Shown: positions 1 to 10,585, counted from the stretch's first letter. The stretch: 64,000 bases of DNA from Arthrobacter sp. YN (GCF_002224285.1 NZ_CP022436.1:310001-374000), one strand, 5' to 3'. A program made the numbers and translations. The notes: generated by a model not told the origin, from the letters alone.

Positions 1-3000
1 ACCCACGCAAAGGAGACCTTCAGCCTGCTGATCAACGGCACGCGCCAGGTCCTCAGCACCGGGCTTGATCCTTGTGGATCAAACACCACCAACGGCGGCG
101 CCATAGAGATCCAGAAGCTCCAGTCTGCTGCCTACCAGGTTCCGATGGGCACCTCCCCTTCCCTCGGTCTTGAACTGAGGAATGAAGCCACCAGCGGTGC
201 CGGAAACGACGTCGCTTTCGACCTTCCGCAGATCGTGGATGTCACTCCCCAGGTGGACAAGGCCTTTACTCCGTCCCTCATCGGCCCCGGCGGAACGTCC
301 AAAGTTACCTTGACGGTGACCAACACAGACGATTTGATGGCCAAGAACGACTGGTTCATCACGGATACCCTCCCGGCCGGCGTCGTGATTGCCGGTACCC
401 CCAACATTGGCGGCACCTGTGTACAAGCCACAGGAACCAACCCCCTGGTGCGCACGGCCGTTGCCGGCAGCAACACCATCTCGGTGACCGGCGGGGACCT
501 CGCCCTGGGCATGACCTCCTGCACCATCGAAGTTGATGTCACGGCAGCAGCCGAGGGCACCTACGTCAACGGTCCGGCCAACATCGTCACCAACCTGAAC
601 CCGCCGGCAGACGCCACTTTGGTAGTCAAGGCCCCGCGCCTTGAACTGAGCAAGGCACTGGATGCCACCCGTCTGATGGATTCGGATCAGTTCACCACTG
701 AGATCCGCACCGGCTCGGCTACGGGACCTGTTGTCAGCAACACTGCCAACGCCACCACCACCGGTACGGGTTCCACCGTTACTGCGGGCACAGGTGTCAC
801 TGGCGAATACGTCGCTGACGCCGGGGCAACGTACTACCTGACGGAGTCGGGTACCAACCTGTCCGGTTACAGCAAGGTGATCACCTGTGTTGACGCCAAC
901 GGTCTCCAGGGCGGACTGCCCAACGGAGCGGTAGTCGATGCTGCTTACTCCTTGGTGCCTGTTGCTGGCGCCGATATCAGCTGTGTCCTCACCAACACGG
1001 CCGTTCCGGCACCGGAACTGGAATTCACCAAGTCCGCTGACTCTTCAGACGTCCAGGATCCCTCTGTTGTGGGTGACCAGATCACCTACACGTTCACGTC
1101 CACCAACACGGGCAACGTGCCCCTGACGGGTGTCACCATCAACGACCCCCTGGATGGATTGTCAGCCCTGACCTACACCTGGCCGGGAACTCCGGGCACC
1201 TTGCTGCCCGGCGAAACCGTGACGGCTATGGCCACCTATGCCATCACCCAGGCTGACATCGATGCAGGGCACGTGGCGAACCTTGCCACCACCACGGGTA
1301 ATCCTCCGACAGGTCCTCCTGTCACCCCGCCGCCAGCAGGTACCGATACCCCGCTGACTCCGGCTCCGGCCATGGAGTTCAGCAAGTCCGCGGATGCTTC
1401 GGATATCCAGGATCCGTCCGTTGTTGGTGACCAGATCACCTACACGTTCACAGCCAAGAACACCGGCAATGTCTCCCTGACCAACGTGTCCATCAACGAT
1501 CCGTTGGCTGGCCTGTCTGCTTTGACGTACAACTGGCCCGGTGCTGCAGGAACGCTCCTGCCCGGCCAGACCGTTACCGCTACGGCAACGTACGCCATTA
1601 CGCAGGCCGACATCAACGCCGGTCACGTCGCCAACACGGCGACTACCACTGGTACTCCGCCCACCGGTCCCGCGGTCACGCCGCCTCCGGCAGGTACGGA
1701 TACCCCGCTGACTCCGGCTCCGGCCATGGAGTTCAGCAAGTCCGCGGATGCTTCGGGCATTCAGGATCCGTCGGTTGTGGGTGACCAGATCACCTACACG
1801 TTCACGTCCAAGAACACCGGCAACGTTCCGCTGACCAATGTGTCCATCAATGATCCTTTGGCTGGCTTGTCGGCTCTTACCTACACGTGGCCGGGCACTC
1901 CGGGCGAGTTGCTTCCGGGTCAGTCGGTGACGGCTACGGCAACGTACGCCATTACGCAGGCTGACATCACGGCCGGTCATGTGGCGAACTCGGCAACCAC
2001 TACGGGCACCCCGCCTGTTGGCCCTCCGGTGACTCCTCCTCCAGGCACCACGGACACTCCGCTGACGTCAACTCCGGCCATGGAGTTCAGCAAGTCCGCT
2101 GACGCGTCCGCCATTCAGGATCCGTCTGTTGTGGGTGACCAGATCACCTACACGTTCACGTCCAAGAACACCGGCAACGTTCCGCTGACCAACGTGTCCA
2201 TCAACGATCCCCTGGTTGGTCTCTCGGCTCTGGTTTACACCTGGCCGGGTACTCCTGGTGAACTGCTTCCGGGGCAGACCGTGACGGCTACGGCAACGTA
2301 CGCCATCACCCAGGCGGATATCGACGCCGGTCATGTCGCCAATGCGGCGACCACCACGGGCACCCCGCCTGTTGGCCCGCCGGTAACGCCTCCTCCGGGA
2401 ACCACGGATACTCCGCTGACTACGGCTCCGGCCATGGAGTTCACCAAGTCCGCTGACGCTTCGGACATCCAGAACCCGTCTGTTGTGGGTGACCAGATCA
2501 CTTACACGTTCACCTCGAAGAACACGGGCAACGTGAAGCTCACCGGCGTCGTCATCGATGACCCGCTGGCGGGTCTTTCGCCGTTGGTTTACACGTGGCC
2601 GGGCACTCCTGGTGAGCTGCTTCCGGGTCAGACGGTGACGGCTACGGCAACGTATGCCATCACCCAGGCTGATATCGACGCCGGGCATGTTGCGAACGTT
2701 GCGACTACCACGGGTACTCCGCCCACCGGTCCTGCTGTCACGCCTCCTCCGGCTGGTACGGACACTCCGTTGACGGCTGGCCCGGCTCTGGAGTTGACCA
2801 AGACAGCTGATGCTTCCGGTGTTCAGGATCCGTCGGTTGTGGGTGACCAGATCACCTACACGTTTACGTCCACCAACACGGGCAACGTGAAGCTGACTGG
2901 TGTTGTCATCAACGATCCGCTCGCGGGTCTGTCTGCTCTGACGTACACCTGGCCCGGTACTCCGGGCGAGTTGCTTCCGGGCCAGTCCGTGACGGCTACG

Positions 3001-6000
3001 GCAACGTATGCCATCACGCAGGCTGATATCGACGCCGGGCATGTCGCGAACGTTGCGACCACCACGGGTACTCCGCCCACCGGTCCCGCGGTCACGCCGC
3101 CTCCGGCTGGTACGGACACTCCGCTGACTCCTGGCCCCGCCTTGGAGTTCAGCAAGTCCGCTGATGCTTCGGCAATTCAGGATCCGTCGGTTGTGGGTGA
3201 CCAGATCACCTACACGTTCACGTCCACCAACACTGGCAATGTGAAGCTCACCAACGTGTCCATCACGGATCCGCTGGCTGGCCTCTCGGCGCTGGAATAC
3301 ACCTGGCCGGGGACCCCCGGCGAGCTGCTTCCGGGTCAGACGGTGACGGCTACGGCGACGTACGCCATCACCCAGGCTGATATCGACGCCGGTCACGTCG
3401 CCAATGCGGCGACCACCACCGGAACTCCGCCTGTTGGTCCTCCTGTCACGCCGCCTCCGGGAACCACGGATACTCCGTTGACCCCGGCTCCGGCAATGGA
3501 GTTCAACAAGTCGGCGGATGCTTCGGCAATCCAGGATCCGTCTGTTGTGGGTGACGTCATTACCTACACGTTCACCTCGAAGAACACGGGCAACGTCAAG
3601 CTCACTGGTGTGGTTATCACGGACCCGCTGGCTGGTCTTTCGGCTCTGAACTACACTTGGCCCGGTACTCCGGGCGAGTTGCTTCCGGGCCAGTCCGTGA
3701 CGGCTACGGCAACGTATGCCATCACGCAGGCTGATATCGATGCGGGTCATGTTGCGAACAGCGCCACGACCACCGGTACTCCGCCCACTGGTCCGCCGGT
3801 GACGCCTCCTCCGGGAACAACGGACACCCCGTTGACCCCGGCTCCGGCAATGGAGTTCACCAAGTCGGCGGATGCTTCGGCAATCCAGGATCCGTCTGTT
3901 GTGGGCGATCAGATCACCTACACGTTCACCTCGAAGAACACGGGCAACGTCAAGCTCACCGGTGTGGTCATCAATGACCCGCTGCCGGGTCTCTCGGCGC
4001 TGGAATACACCTGGCCGGGGACTCCCGGCGAGTTGCTTCCGGGTCAGACGGTGACTGCAACGGCAACGTATGCCATCACCCAGGCTGACATCAATGCAGG
4101 CCACGTCGCGAACACGGCAACCACCGTGGGCACTCCGCCCACCGGTCCCGCTGTGACGCCTCCTCCGGCCGGTACTGATACCCCGTTGACCCCGGCTCCG
4201 GCCATGGAATTCAGCAAATCCGCTGATGCCTCCGGTGTCCAGGATCCGTCTGTTGTGGGCGATCGCATCGTCTACACCTTCACGGCGAAGAACAGCGGTA
4301 ACGTGACCCTGACCAACGTTTCCATCACGGATCCGCTGGCCGGTCTCTCCGCTCTGACGTACACGTGGCCCGGCGCGGCAGGAACCCTCCTGCCCGGCCA
4401 GACGGTGACGGCTACGGCAACGTACGCCATCACGCAGGCTGATATCGACGCCGGTCATGTCGCCAACAGCGCCACGACCACCGGCACGCCGCCGGTTGGT
4501 CCTCCTGTCACGCCTCCTCCGGGAACCACGGATACCCCGTTGACCCCGGGTCCGGCCATGGAGTTCACCAAGTCCTCGGATGCCTCCGCTATCCAGAACC
4601 CGGCAGTTGTAGGTGACTTGATCACCTACACGTTCACGGCGAAGAACAGCGGCAACGTGACCCTGACCAACGTTTCCATCACGGATCCGCTGGCTGGCCT
4701 CTCGGCTCTGACGTACACGTGGCCCGGCGCGGCAGGAACCCTCCTGCCCGGCCAGACGGTGGCGGCTACGGCAACGTACGCCATCACGCAGGCTGATATC
4801 GACGCCGGACATGTCGCCAACTCGGCAACTACTACGGGCACCCCGCCCGTTGGTCCTCCGGTGACGCCTCCTCCGGGAACGACGGATACTCCGTTGACCC
4901 CGGCTCCGGCGATGCAGTTCACCAAGTCGGCCGACGCCTCCGCTATCCAGAACCCGTCCGTTGCAGGTGACCTGATCACCTACATGTTCACGGCGAAGAA
5001 CAGCGGCAACGTCAAGCTGACCGGTGTGGTCATCAATGACCCCCTGGCTGGTCTGTCTGCCCTTGAGTACGTCTGGCCGGGGACCCCCGGCGAGCTGCTT
5101 CCGGGTCAGTCGGTGACGGCTACGGCAACGTACGCCATCACGCAGGCTGATATCGATGCGGGTCATGTTGCGAACAGCGCCACGACCACCGGTACTCCGC
5201 CCACCGGTCCGCCGGTGACGCCTCCTCCGGGAACGACGGATACTCCGTTGACTCCGGCTCCGGCGATGGAGTTCAGCAAGTCCGCTGATGCCTCCGCAAT
5301 CCAGGACCCGTCCGTGGTGGGTGACGTTATTACCTACACCTTCACCTCGAAGAACACGGGCAACGTCAAGCTCACCGGTGTGGTCATCAATGACCCCCTG
5401 GCTGGCCTCTCGGCTCTGACGTACACCTGGCCGGGCACTCCGGGCGAGTTGCTCCCGGGTCAGTCGGTGACGGCTACGGCAACGTATGCCATCACCCAGG
5501 CTGACATCGACGCCGGGCATGTTGCGAACAGCGCCACGACCACTGGTACTCCGCCCACCGGTCCGCCGGTGACGCCTCCTCCGGGAACGACGGATACTCC
5601 GTTGACCCCGGCTCCGGCGATGGAGTTCAGCAAGTCGGCTGATGCCTCGGCAATCCAGGATCCGTCTGTTGTGGGTGATCAGATCACCTACACGTTCACG
5701 GCGAAGAACACCGGCAACGTGACGCTGAAGAACGTATCCATCACGGATCCGCTCGCCGGCTTGTCTGCTCTGACGTACACCTGGCCGGGAACCCCCGGCG
5801 AGTTGCTTCCGGGTCAGTCGGTGACGGCTACGGCAACGTACGCCATCACGCAGGCTGACATCGATGCCGGTCACGTCGCGAACAGCGCCACGACCACCGG
5901 TACTCCTCCCACCGGTCCTCCGGTGACGCCTCCTCCGGGAACGACGGATACTCCGTTGACCCCGGCTCCGGCGATGGAGTTCAGCAAGTCGGCTGACGCT

Positions 6001-9000
6001 TCGGCTGTCCAGGATCCTTCGAAGGTTGGTGACGTTATTACGTACACCTTTACCTCGAAGAACACGGGCAATGTGAAGCTCACTGGTGTGGTCATCAATG
6101 ACCCGCTGGCCGGCTTGTCTGCCCTTGAGTACACCTGGCCGGGTACCCCCGGCGAGCTGCTTCCGGGTCAGACCGTGACGGCTACGGCAACGTACGCCAT
6201 CACCCAGGCTGATATCGACGCCGGTCACGTCGCCAATGCGGCGACCACCACCGGAACTCCGCCTGTTGGGCCTCCTGTCACGCCTCCTCCGGGAACCACG
6301 GATACTCCGTTGACTCCGGCTCCGGCGATGGAGTTCAGCAAGTCGGCTGACGCTTCGGCGATCCAGGATCCTTCACGGGTTGGTGACGTTATGACGTACA
6401 CCTTCTCTGCGAAGAACACCGGCAACGTGAAGCTCACTGGTGTGGTCATCAATGACCCGCTGGCTGGCCTCTCCGCGCTGACCTACACCTGGCCGGGAAC
6501 CCCCGGCGAGCTGCTTCCGGGTCAGACCGTGACGGCTACGGCAACGTACGCCATCACCCAGGCTGACATCAACGCAGGTCACGTCGACAACTCGGCAACC
6601 ACTACCGGTACCCCGCCTGTTGGGCCTCCTGTCACGCCTCCTCCGGGAACCACGGATACTCCGTTGACCCCGGCTCCGGCGATGGAGTTCACCAAGACGG
6701 CAGACGCTTCCGGTGTTCAGGACCCGTCGGTTGTGGGCGATCGCATCGTCTACACCTTCACGGCCAAGAACACGGGCAACGTCACGCTGACCAACGTGTC
6801 CATTACGGATCCGCTGGCAGGTCTCTCGGCACTGGCTTACTCCTGGCCGGGTACTCCGGGCGAGTTGCTTCCGGGCCAGACGGTGACGGCTTCGGCATCG
6901 TATGGCATTACTCAGGCTGATATCGACGCTGGTCATGTCGCCAACTCGGCAACCACTACGGGCACTCCGCCGGTTGGTCCTCCTGTCACGCCTCCTCCGG
7001 GAACAACGGATACTCCGTTGACCCCGGCTCCGGCGATGGAGTTCACCAAGAGCTCGGACGCCTCCGCGATTCAGAAACCTGCAGTTGTTGGTGACCAGAT
7101 CACTTACACCTTCACGGCGAAGAACTCCGGCAACGTCACGCTGAAGAACGTCACTATTGACGATCCTTTGGCTGGTCTCTCGGCACTGGAATACACCTGG
7201 CCGGGTACTCCCGGCGAGTTGCAGCCGGGCCAGACGGTGACCGCTACGGCAACGTATGCGATTACCCAAACTGACATCAATGCAGGCCATGTAGTGAACG
7301 CGGCAACCACTACGGGCACTCCGCCCGTTGGTCCGCCGGTAACGCCTCCTCCGGGAACGACGGATACTCCGCTGACTCCGGCTCCGGCGATGCAGTTCAC
7401 CAAGACGGCTGACGCTTCCGCTGTTCAGGACCCGTCCGTTGCAGGTGACAAGATCACCTACACGTTCACCGCGAAGAACACCGGCAACGTCAACCTCACC
7501 AACGTGTCCATTACGGATCCGCTGGCTGGCCTGTCCGCCCTCGAGTACACCTGGCCGGGGACCCCCGGCGAGCTGCTCCCGGGTCAGACCGTGACCGCTA
7601 CGGCAACGTATGCGATTACCCAGGCTGATATCGACGCCGGTCACGTCGCCAATGCGGCGACCACCACCGGAACTCCGCCCACCGGTCCGCCGGTGACGCC
7701 TCCTCCGGGAACGACGGATACTCCGTTGACCCCGAAGCCGGCGATGGAATTCAGCAAGTCTGCGGATGACTCGGCTGTCCAGGATCCTTCCAAGGTTGGC
7801 GAGGTCATTACGTATGCCTTCTCTGCGAAGAACACCGGCAACGTCACGCTGAAGAACGTCACGATTACCGACCCTCTGGCTGGTCTTTCGGCTCTGACGT
7901 ACACGTGGCCGGGCACTCCGGGCGAGTTGCTTCCGGGTCAGACGGTGACGGCTACGGCAACGTACGCCATCACGCAGGCTGACATCGACGCCGGTCACGT
8001 CGCGAACAGCGCCACGACCACCGGTACTCCTCCCACCGGTCCTCCGGTAACGCCTCCTCCGGGAACCACGGATACTCCGTTGACCCCGGCTCCGGCAATG
8101 GAGTTCACCAAGTCCGCTGACGCCTCAGCTGTCCAGGATCCTTCGAAGGCCGGTGACGTGATCACGTACACCTTCTCTGCGAAGAACACGGGCAACGTCA
8201 CGCTGAAGAACGTTTCCATCACGGATCCGCTGGCTGGTCTCTCGGCGCTGACCTACACCTGGCCCGGAGCTGCAGGAACACTGCTGCCCGGTGAAACGGT
8301 GACGGCTACGGCAACGTATGCCATCACCCAGGCTGATATCGACGCCGGTCATGTCGCGAACAGCGCCACGACCACGGGCACTCCGCCTGTTGGTCCTCCT
8401 GTCACGCCTCCTCCGGGAACCACGGATACCCCGCTGGTCCCGAAGCCGGCGATGGAGTTCAGCAAGTCGGCTGATGCCTCGGCTGTTCAGGATCCGTCCG
8501 TTGCAGGTGACCTGATCACCTACACGTTCACGGCGAAGAACACCGGCAACGTGACGCTGAAGAACGTTTCCATCAGCGATCCACTGGCAGGCCTGTCTGC
8601 CCTGGCTTACACCTGGCCGGGCACCCCCGGCGAGCTGCTGCCCGGTCAGACGGTGACGGCGACGGCAACGTACGCCATCACCGTGGCTGATATCGACGCC
8701 GGTCACGTCGCCAACTCGGCGACCACCACCGGTACCCCGCCGGTTGGTCCTCCTGTGACGCCTCCTCCGGGAACGACGGATACTCCGTTGACCCCGGCTC
8801 CGGCCATGGAGTTCACCAAGTCCGCGGACGCCTCGGCTGTTCAGGACCCCACAGTTGCAGGGGACAAGATCACCTACAACTTCACGGCCAAGAACACCGG
8901 CAACGTGACCCTGACCAACGTGTCCATCACGGATCCGCTGGCTGGCCTCTCGGCACTGACATACACCTGGCCCGGAGCTGCAGGAACACTGCTGCCCGGT

Positions 9001-9993
9001 GAGACAGTGACGGCGGCGGCAACGTACGCCATCACCCAGGCTGATATCGACGCCGGTCACGTGGCGAACTCGGCAACCACGACGGGTACCCCGCCCGTTG
9101 GTCCGCCGGTAACGCCTCCTCCGGGTGAGACGGATACTCCGTTGACTCCGGCTCCGGCCATGGAGTTCAGCAAGACCGCAGTGGCTCCGGCTACGGATGG
9201 TCCGTCGAAGGTGGGTGACGTGATCACCTACAACTTCACGGCCAAGAACACCGGCAACGTGAAGCTCACCAACGTTTCCATCACGGATCCGCTGGCCGGC
9301 CTCTCGGCGTTGACCTACACCTGGCCGGGAACCCCCGGCGAGCTGCTGCCCGGCCAGACGGTGACGGCTACGGCAACGTATGCCATCACCCAGGCTGACA
9401 TCAACGCCGGTCACGTCGCCAACTCGGCGACCACCACCGGCACTCCGCCCACCGGTACTCCGGTGACGCCTCCTCCGGGTGAAACGGACACACCGTTGAC
9501 CCCGACGGCAGGTTTGGAGTTCACCAAGACGGCCGATGCCTCGGCTGTTGGAGACCCCACCCAGGTGGGTGACGTGATCACGTACACGTTCACCGCCAGG
9601 AATACCGGAAACGTCCCGTTGACGGATGTCTCCATCAACGATCCGATGCCGGGCCTCTCGGCCCTGGTTTACACCTGGCCCGGCGTTGCAGGAACCCTGC
9701 TACCCGGTGAGACCGTGACCGCTACGGCAACGTATGCGATCACCCAGGCGGATATCAATGCCGGTGAGGTCGCTAATACGGCAACCGCAACGGGCACGCC
9801 TCCGACGGGACCCCCGGTCACCACACCACCTGCTAGTGCTGTCGTGACCTTCCCGCCGGTAGTTCCGAGCCAGCCTTCGGGTCCGTTGGCCAACACGGGA
9901 GCTGTCCTCACCGTGTTGCCCATCAGCCTGCTGGTAGTTGGCGCGGGGCTGTTCCTGTTCCTCGTTGGACGCCGCAAGCGTTCCGAGGCATAG
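1..9993 (+). CDS. Giant repeat surface protein, sortase-anchored (5' partial)
   Basis: The reading frame is open from base 1, so the start and signal peptide lie upstream; about 3,330 codons are visible. The first part (to about nt 620) looks like a DUF11-type adhesin domain, followed (about nt 630-1010) by a prealbumin/SpaA-like domain. Then come 25 copies of a 118-residue Ig-like module of the DUF7507/DUF11 kind, with core motifs NTGNV, DPLAGLSAL, YTWPG, LLPGQTVTATATY and AITQADIDAGHVAN. The C-terminus has LANTG, a hydrophobic helix and an RRKR tail, a class E sortase signal. I infer a wall-anchored stalk holding an N-terminal head away from the cell. The long frames on the other strand are codon-bias shadows. 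Ligand unknown. Confidence 0.9.
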   Translation, partial: THAKETFSLLINGTRQVLSTGLDPCGSNTTNGGAIEIQKLQSAAYQVPMGTSPSLGLELRNEATSGAGNDVAFDLPQIVDVTPQVDKAFTPSLIGPGGTSKVTLTVTNTDDLMAKNDWFITDTLPAGVVIAGTPNIGGTCVQATGTNPLVRTAVAGSNTISVTGGDLALGMTSCTIEVDVTAAAEGTYVNGPANIVTNLNPPADATLVVKAPRLELSKALDATRLMDSDQFTTEIRTGSATGPVVSNTANATTTGTGSTVTAGTGVTGEYVADAGATYYLTESGTNLSGYSKVITCVDANGLQGGLPNGAVVDAAYSLVPVAGADISCVLTNTAVPAPELEFTKSADSSDVQDPSVVGDQITYTFTSTNTGNVPLTGVTINDPLDGLSALTYTWPGTPGTLLPGETVTAMATYAITQADIDAGHVANLATTTGNPPTGPPVTPPPAGTDTPLTPAPAMEFSKSADASDIQDPSVVGDQITYTFTAKNTGNVSLTNVSINDPLAGLSALTYNWPGAAGTLLPGQTVTATATYAITQADINAGHVANTATTTGTPPTGPAVTPPPAGTDTPLTPAPAMEFSKSADASGIQDPSVVGDQITYTFTSKNTGNVPLTNVSINDPLAGLSALTYTWPGTPGELLPGQSVTATATYAITQADITAGHVANSATTTGTPPVGPPVTPPPGTTDTPLTSTPAMEFSKSADASAIQDPSVVGDQITYTFTSKNTGNVPLTNVSINDPLVGLSALVYTWPGTPGELLPGQTVTATATYAITQADIDAGHVANAATTTGTPPVGPPVTPPPGTTDTPLTTAPAMEFTKSADASDIQNPSVVGDQITYTFTSKNTGNVKLTGVVIDDPLAGLSPLVYTWPGTPGELLPGQTVTATATYAITQADIDAGHVANVATTTGTPPTGPAVTPPPAGTDTPLTAGPALELTKTADASGVQDPSVVGDQITYTFTSTNTGNVKLTGVVINDPLAGLSALTYTWPGTPGELLPGQSVTATATYAITQADIDAGHVANVATTTGTPPTGPAVTPPPAGTDTPLTPGPALEFSKSADASAIQDPSVVGDQITYTFTSTNTGNVKLTNVSITDPLAGLSALEYTWPGTPGELLPGQTVTATATYAITQADIDAGHVANAATTTGTPPVGPPVTPPPGTTDTPLTPAPAMEFNKSADASAIQDPSVVGDVITYTFTSKNTGNVKLTGVVITDPLAGLSALNYTWPGTPGELLPGQSVTATATYAITQADIDAGHVANSATTTGTPPTGPPVTPPPGTTDTPLTPAPAMEFTKSADASAIQDPSVVGDQITYTFTSKNTGNVKLTGVVINDPLPGLSALEYTWPGTPGELLPGQTVTATATYAITQADINAGHVANTATTVGTPPTGPAVTPPPAGTDTPLTPAPAMEFSKSADASGVQDPSVVGDRIVYTFTAKNSGNVTLTNVSITDPLAGLSALTYTWPGAAGTLLPGQTVTATATYAITQADIDAGHVANSATTTGTPPVGPPVTPPPGTTDTPLTPGPAMEFTKSSDASAIQNPAVVGDLITYTFTAKNSGNVTLTNVSITDPLAGLSALTYTWPGAAGTLLPGQTVAATATYAITQADIDAGHVANSATTTGTPPVGPPVTPPPGTTDTPLTPAPAMQFTKSADASAIQNPSVAGDLITYMFTAKNSGNVKLTGVVINDPLAGLSALEYVWPGTPGELLPGQSVTATATYAITQADIDAGHVANSATTTGTPPTGPPVTPPPGTTDTPLTPAPAMEFSKSADASAIQDPSVVGDVITYTFTSKNTGNVKLTGVVINDPLAGLSALTYTWPGTPGELLPGQSVTATATYAITQADIDAGHVANSATTTGTPPTGPPVTPPPGTTDTPLTPAPAMEFSKSADASAIQDPSVVGDQITYTFTAKNTGNVTLKNVSITDPLAGLSALTYTWPGTPGELLPGQSVTATATYAITQADIDAGHVANSATTTGTPPTGPPVTPPPGTTDTPLTPAPAMEFSKSADASAVQDPSKVGDVITYTFTSKNTGNVKLTGVVINDPLAGLSALEYTWPGTPGELLPGQTVTATATYAITQADIDAGHVANAATTTGTPPVGPPVTPPPGTTDTPLTPAPAMEFSKSADASAIQDPSRVGDVMTYTFSAKNTGNVKLTGVVINDPLAGLSALTYTWPGTPGELLPGQTVTATATYAITQADINAGHVDNSATTTGTPPVGPPVTPPPGTTDTPLTPAPAMEFTKTADASGVQDPSVVGDRIVYTFTAKNTGNVTLTNVSITDPLAGLSALAYSWPGTPGELLPGQTVTASASYGITQADIDAGHVANSATTTGTPPVGPPVTPPPGTTDTPLTPAPAMEFTKSSDASAIQKPAVVGDQITYTFTAKNSGNVTLKNVTIDDPLAGLSALEYTWPGTPGELQPGQTVTATATYAITQTDINAGHVVNAATTTGTPPVGPPVTPPPGTTDTPLTPAPAMQFTKTADASAVQDPSVAGDKITYTFTAKNTGNVNLTNVSITDPLAGLSALEYTWPGTPGELLPGQTVTATATYAITQADIDAGHVANAATTTGTPPTGPPVTPPPGTTDTPLTPKPAMEFSKSADDSAVQDPSKVGEVITYAFSAKNTGNVTLKNVTITDPLAGLSALTYTWPGTPGELLPGQTVTATATYAITQADIDAGHVANSATTTGTPPTGPPVTPPPGTTDTPLTPAPAMEFTKSADASAVQDPSKAGDVITYTFSAKNTGNVTLKNVSITDPLAGLSALTYTWPGAAGTLLPGETVTATATYAITQADIDAGHVANSATTTGTPPVGPPVTPPPGTTDTPLVPKPAMEFSKSADASAVQDPSVAGDLITYTFTAKNTGNVTLKNVSISDPLAGLSALAYTWPGTPGELLPGQTVTATATYAITVADIDAGHVANSATTTGTPPVGPPVTPPPGTTDTPLTPAPAMEFTKSADASAVQDPTVAGDKITYNFTAKNTGNVTLTNVSITDPLAGLSALTYTWPGAAGTLLPGETVTAAATYAITQADIDAGHVANSATTTGTPPVGPPVTPPPGETDTPLTPAPAMEFSKTAVAPATDGPSKVGDVITYNFTAKNTGNVKLTNVSITDPLAGLSALTYTWPGTPGELLPGQTVTATATYAITQADINAGHVANSATTTGTPPTGTPVTPPPGETDTPLTPTAGLEFTKTADASAVGDPTQVGDVITYTFTARNTGNVPLTDVSINDPMPGLSALVYTWPGVAGTLLPGETVTATATYAITQADINAGEVANTATATGTPPTGPPVTTPPASAVVTFPPVVPSQPSGPLANTGAVLTVLPISLLVVGAGLFLFLVGRRKRSEA
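1018..9867 (+). repeat. 25 tandem 354-bp repeats encoding 118-aa modules
   Basis: Equivalent codons at the start of each module fall at 1018, 1372, 1726 and so on to 9514. The distance from first to last is 8,496 bp, exactly 24 x 354, so there is no net insertion or deletion in the array. Copies differ by scattered substitutions. Modules alternate between blocks such as GTPGELLPGQ and GAAGTLLPG, and between the NVSITDPL and GVVINDPL types, which suggests shuffling by recombination. The first and last copies are the most divergent. Confidence 0.95.
9886..9990 (+). other. Class E sortase sorting signal (LANTG, TM helix, basic tail)
   Basis: LANTG is encoded at 9886-9900. It is followed by about 22 hydrophobic residues and the charged end GRRKRSEA just before the stop at 9991-9993. 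LAxTG replaces LPxTG in substrates of class E sortases of high-GC actinobacteria. No sortase gene is in the window, so a housekeeping enzyme elsewhere must do the anchoring. Confidence 0.85.
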
Positions 9994-10002
9994 GACAAAA
10001 AG

Positions 10003-10044
10003 TGCGCGGCAATCGGGGCCCCAACCCCGGTTGCCGCGCATTTT
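10003..10044 (+). terminator. Rho-independent terminator of the repeat-protein gene
   Basis: Arms TGCGCGGCAA (10003-10012) and TTGCCGCGCA (10031-10040) extend inward through a T-G wobble and CGGGG/CCCCG, giving about 16 pairs. TTTT follows directly. It lies 10 bases after the stop codon. Confidence 0.85.
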
Positions 10045-10084
10045 CAACGAACGTACAACCCAGAAAGAACCAGGTAGCCACACC

Positions 10085-10513
10085 ATGAAGAAGACTGTTG
10101 CGTGCATAGCGGGGGTGCTGGTTTCGGCAGCCGCACTCGCCGGTTGTTCGTCGTCCCAGAGCAACGAGGCAGGGACGTCGCCGTCGTCAACTACAACCCA
10201 AGCCGCCACCACCGGTGAGGCAAAACCTGCCAACCCCGGTACCGGCATCATTGAAGCCACCAAGATGACCTCCTGCGATACTGCGCAGGGAAAGGTCACG
10301 GCGAAGGGGACCGTGACTCCTCCGGAGGGGACCAAGGGCACGGTCAAAATTACCGTCAGCTGGGTGGACCCGAAGACCTCGGCCGTCCTCGCCCGTGGGG
10401 AGCAGACCTTCAAGGATGCTGCAGCGGGCAAGGCGCTTGACTGGGTCGCCAACGCAGAGGTAACCAAGCCTGCCGCGGAGATCAAGTGCGTCCTGGGGGC
10501 CACGGTCCTCTAG
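10085..10513 (+). CDS. Small secreted lipoprotein
   Basis: A 142-residue protein. The N-terminus has MKK, a hydrophobic stretch and the lipobox LAGC at residues 19-22, so Cys22 should be lipidated and anchor it to the outer face of the membrane. A Ser/Thr/Ala-rich linker follows, then a compact domain of about 85 residues with alternating hydrophobics and two cysteines (TSCD and IKCVL) that could form a disulfide. The domain recalls FxLYD-like beta-sandwich lipoproteins, but I do not recognise a specific family. The ATG at 10085 is chosen because it gives a complete signal peptide; in-frame codons upstream overlap the preceding terminator. It is bounded by terminators and so is probably monocistronic. 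Confidence 0.8.
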   Translation: MKKTVACIAGVLVSAAALAGCSSSQSNEAGTSPSSTTTQAATTGEAKPANPGTGIIEATKMTSCDTAQGKVTAKGTVTPPEGTKGTVKITVSWVDPKTSAVLARGEQTFKDAAAGKALDWVANAEVTKPAAEIKCVLGATVL

Positions 10514-10542
10514 GCAAGCAGTTCCATCAAACACCGTGCCAG

Positions 10543-10585
10543 AGCGGCCGGTCAGGTATCCATTACCTGGCCGGCCGCTTTTTTT
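10543..10585 (+). terminator. Rho-independent terminator after the lipoprotein gene
   Basis: Two 16-base arms (10543-10558 and 10564-10579) pair with one G-T wobble around a 5-base loop, and a run of T follows. The arm overlaps the 3' end of the convergent gene at 10563. That strand has no T tract after the hairpin, so it works mainly for the plus strand. Confidence 0.85.

Noticed and set aside
2068..6228. Minus-strand open frame of 1,386 codons, and others at 6373-7998 and 8125-9414
   Set aside because: They are mirror frames of the repeat array: Arg/Ser/Gly-rich, periodic at 118 codons, without ribosome sites or domain features.
1018..9867. CRISPR or satellite interpretation of the tandem array
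   Set aside because: Units are 354 bp, in frame, contiguous without spacers, and protein-coding.
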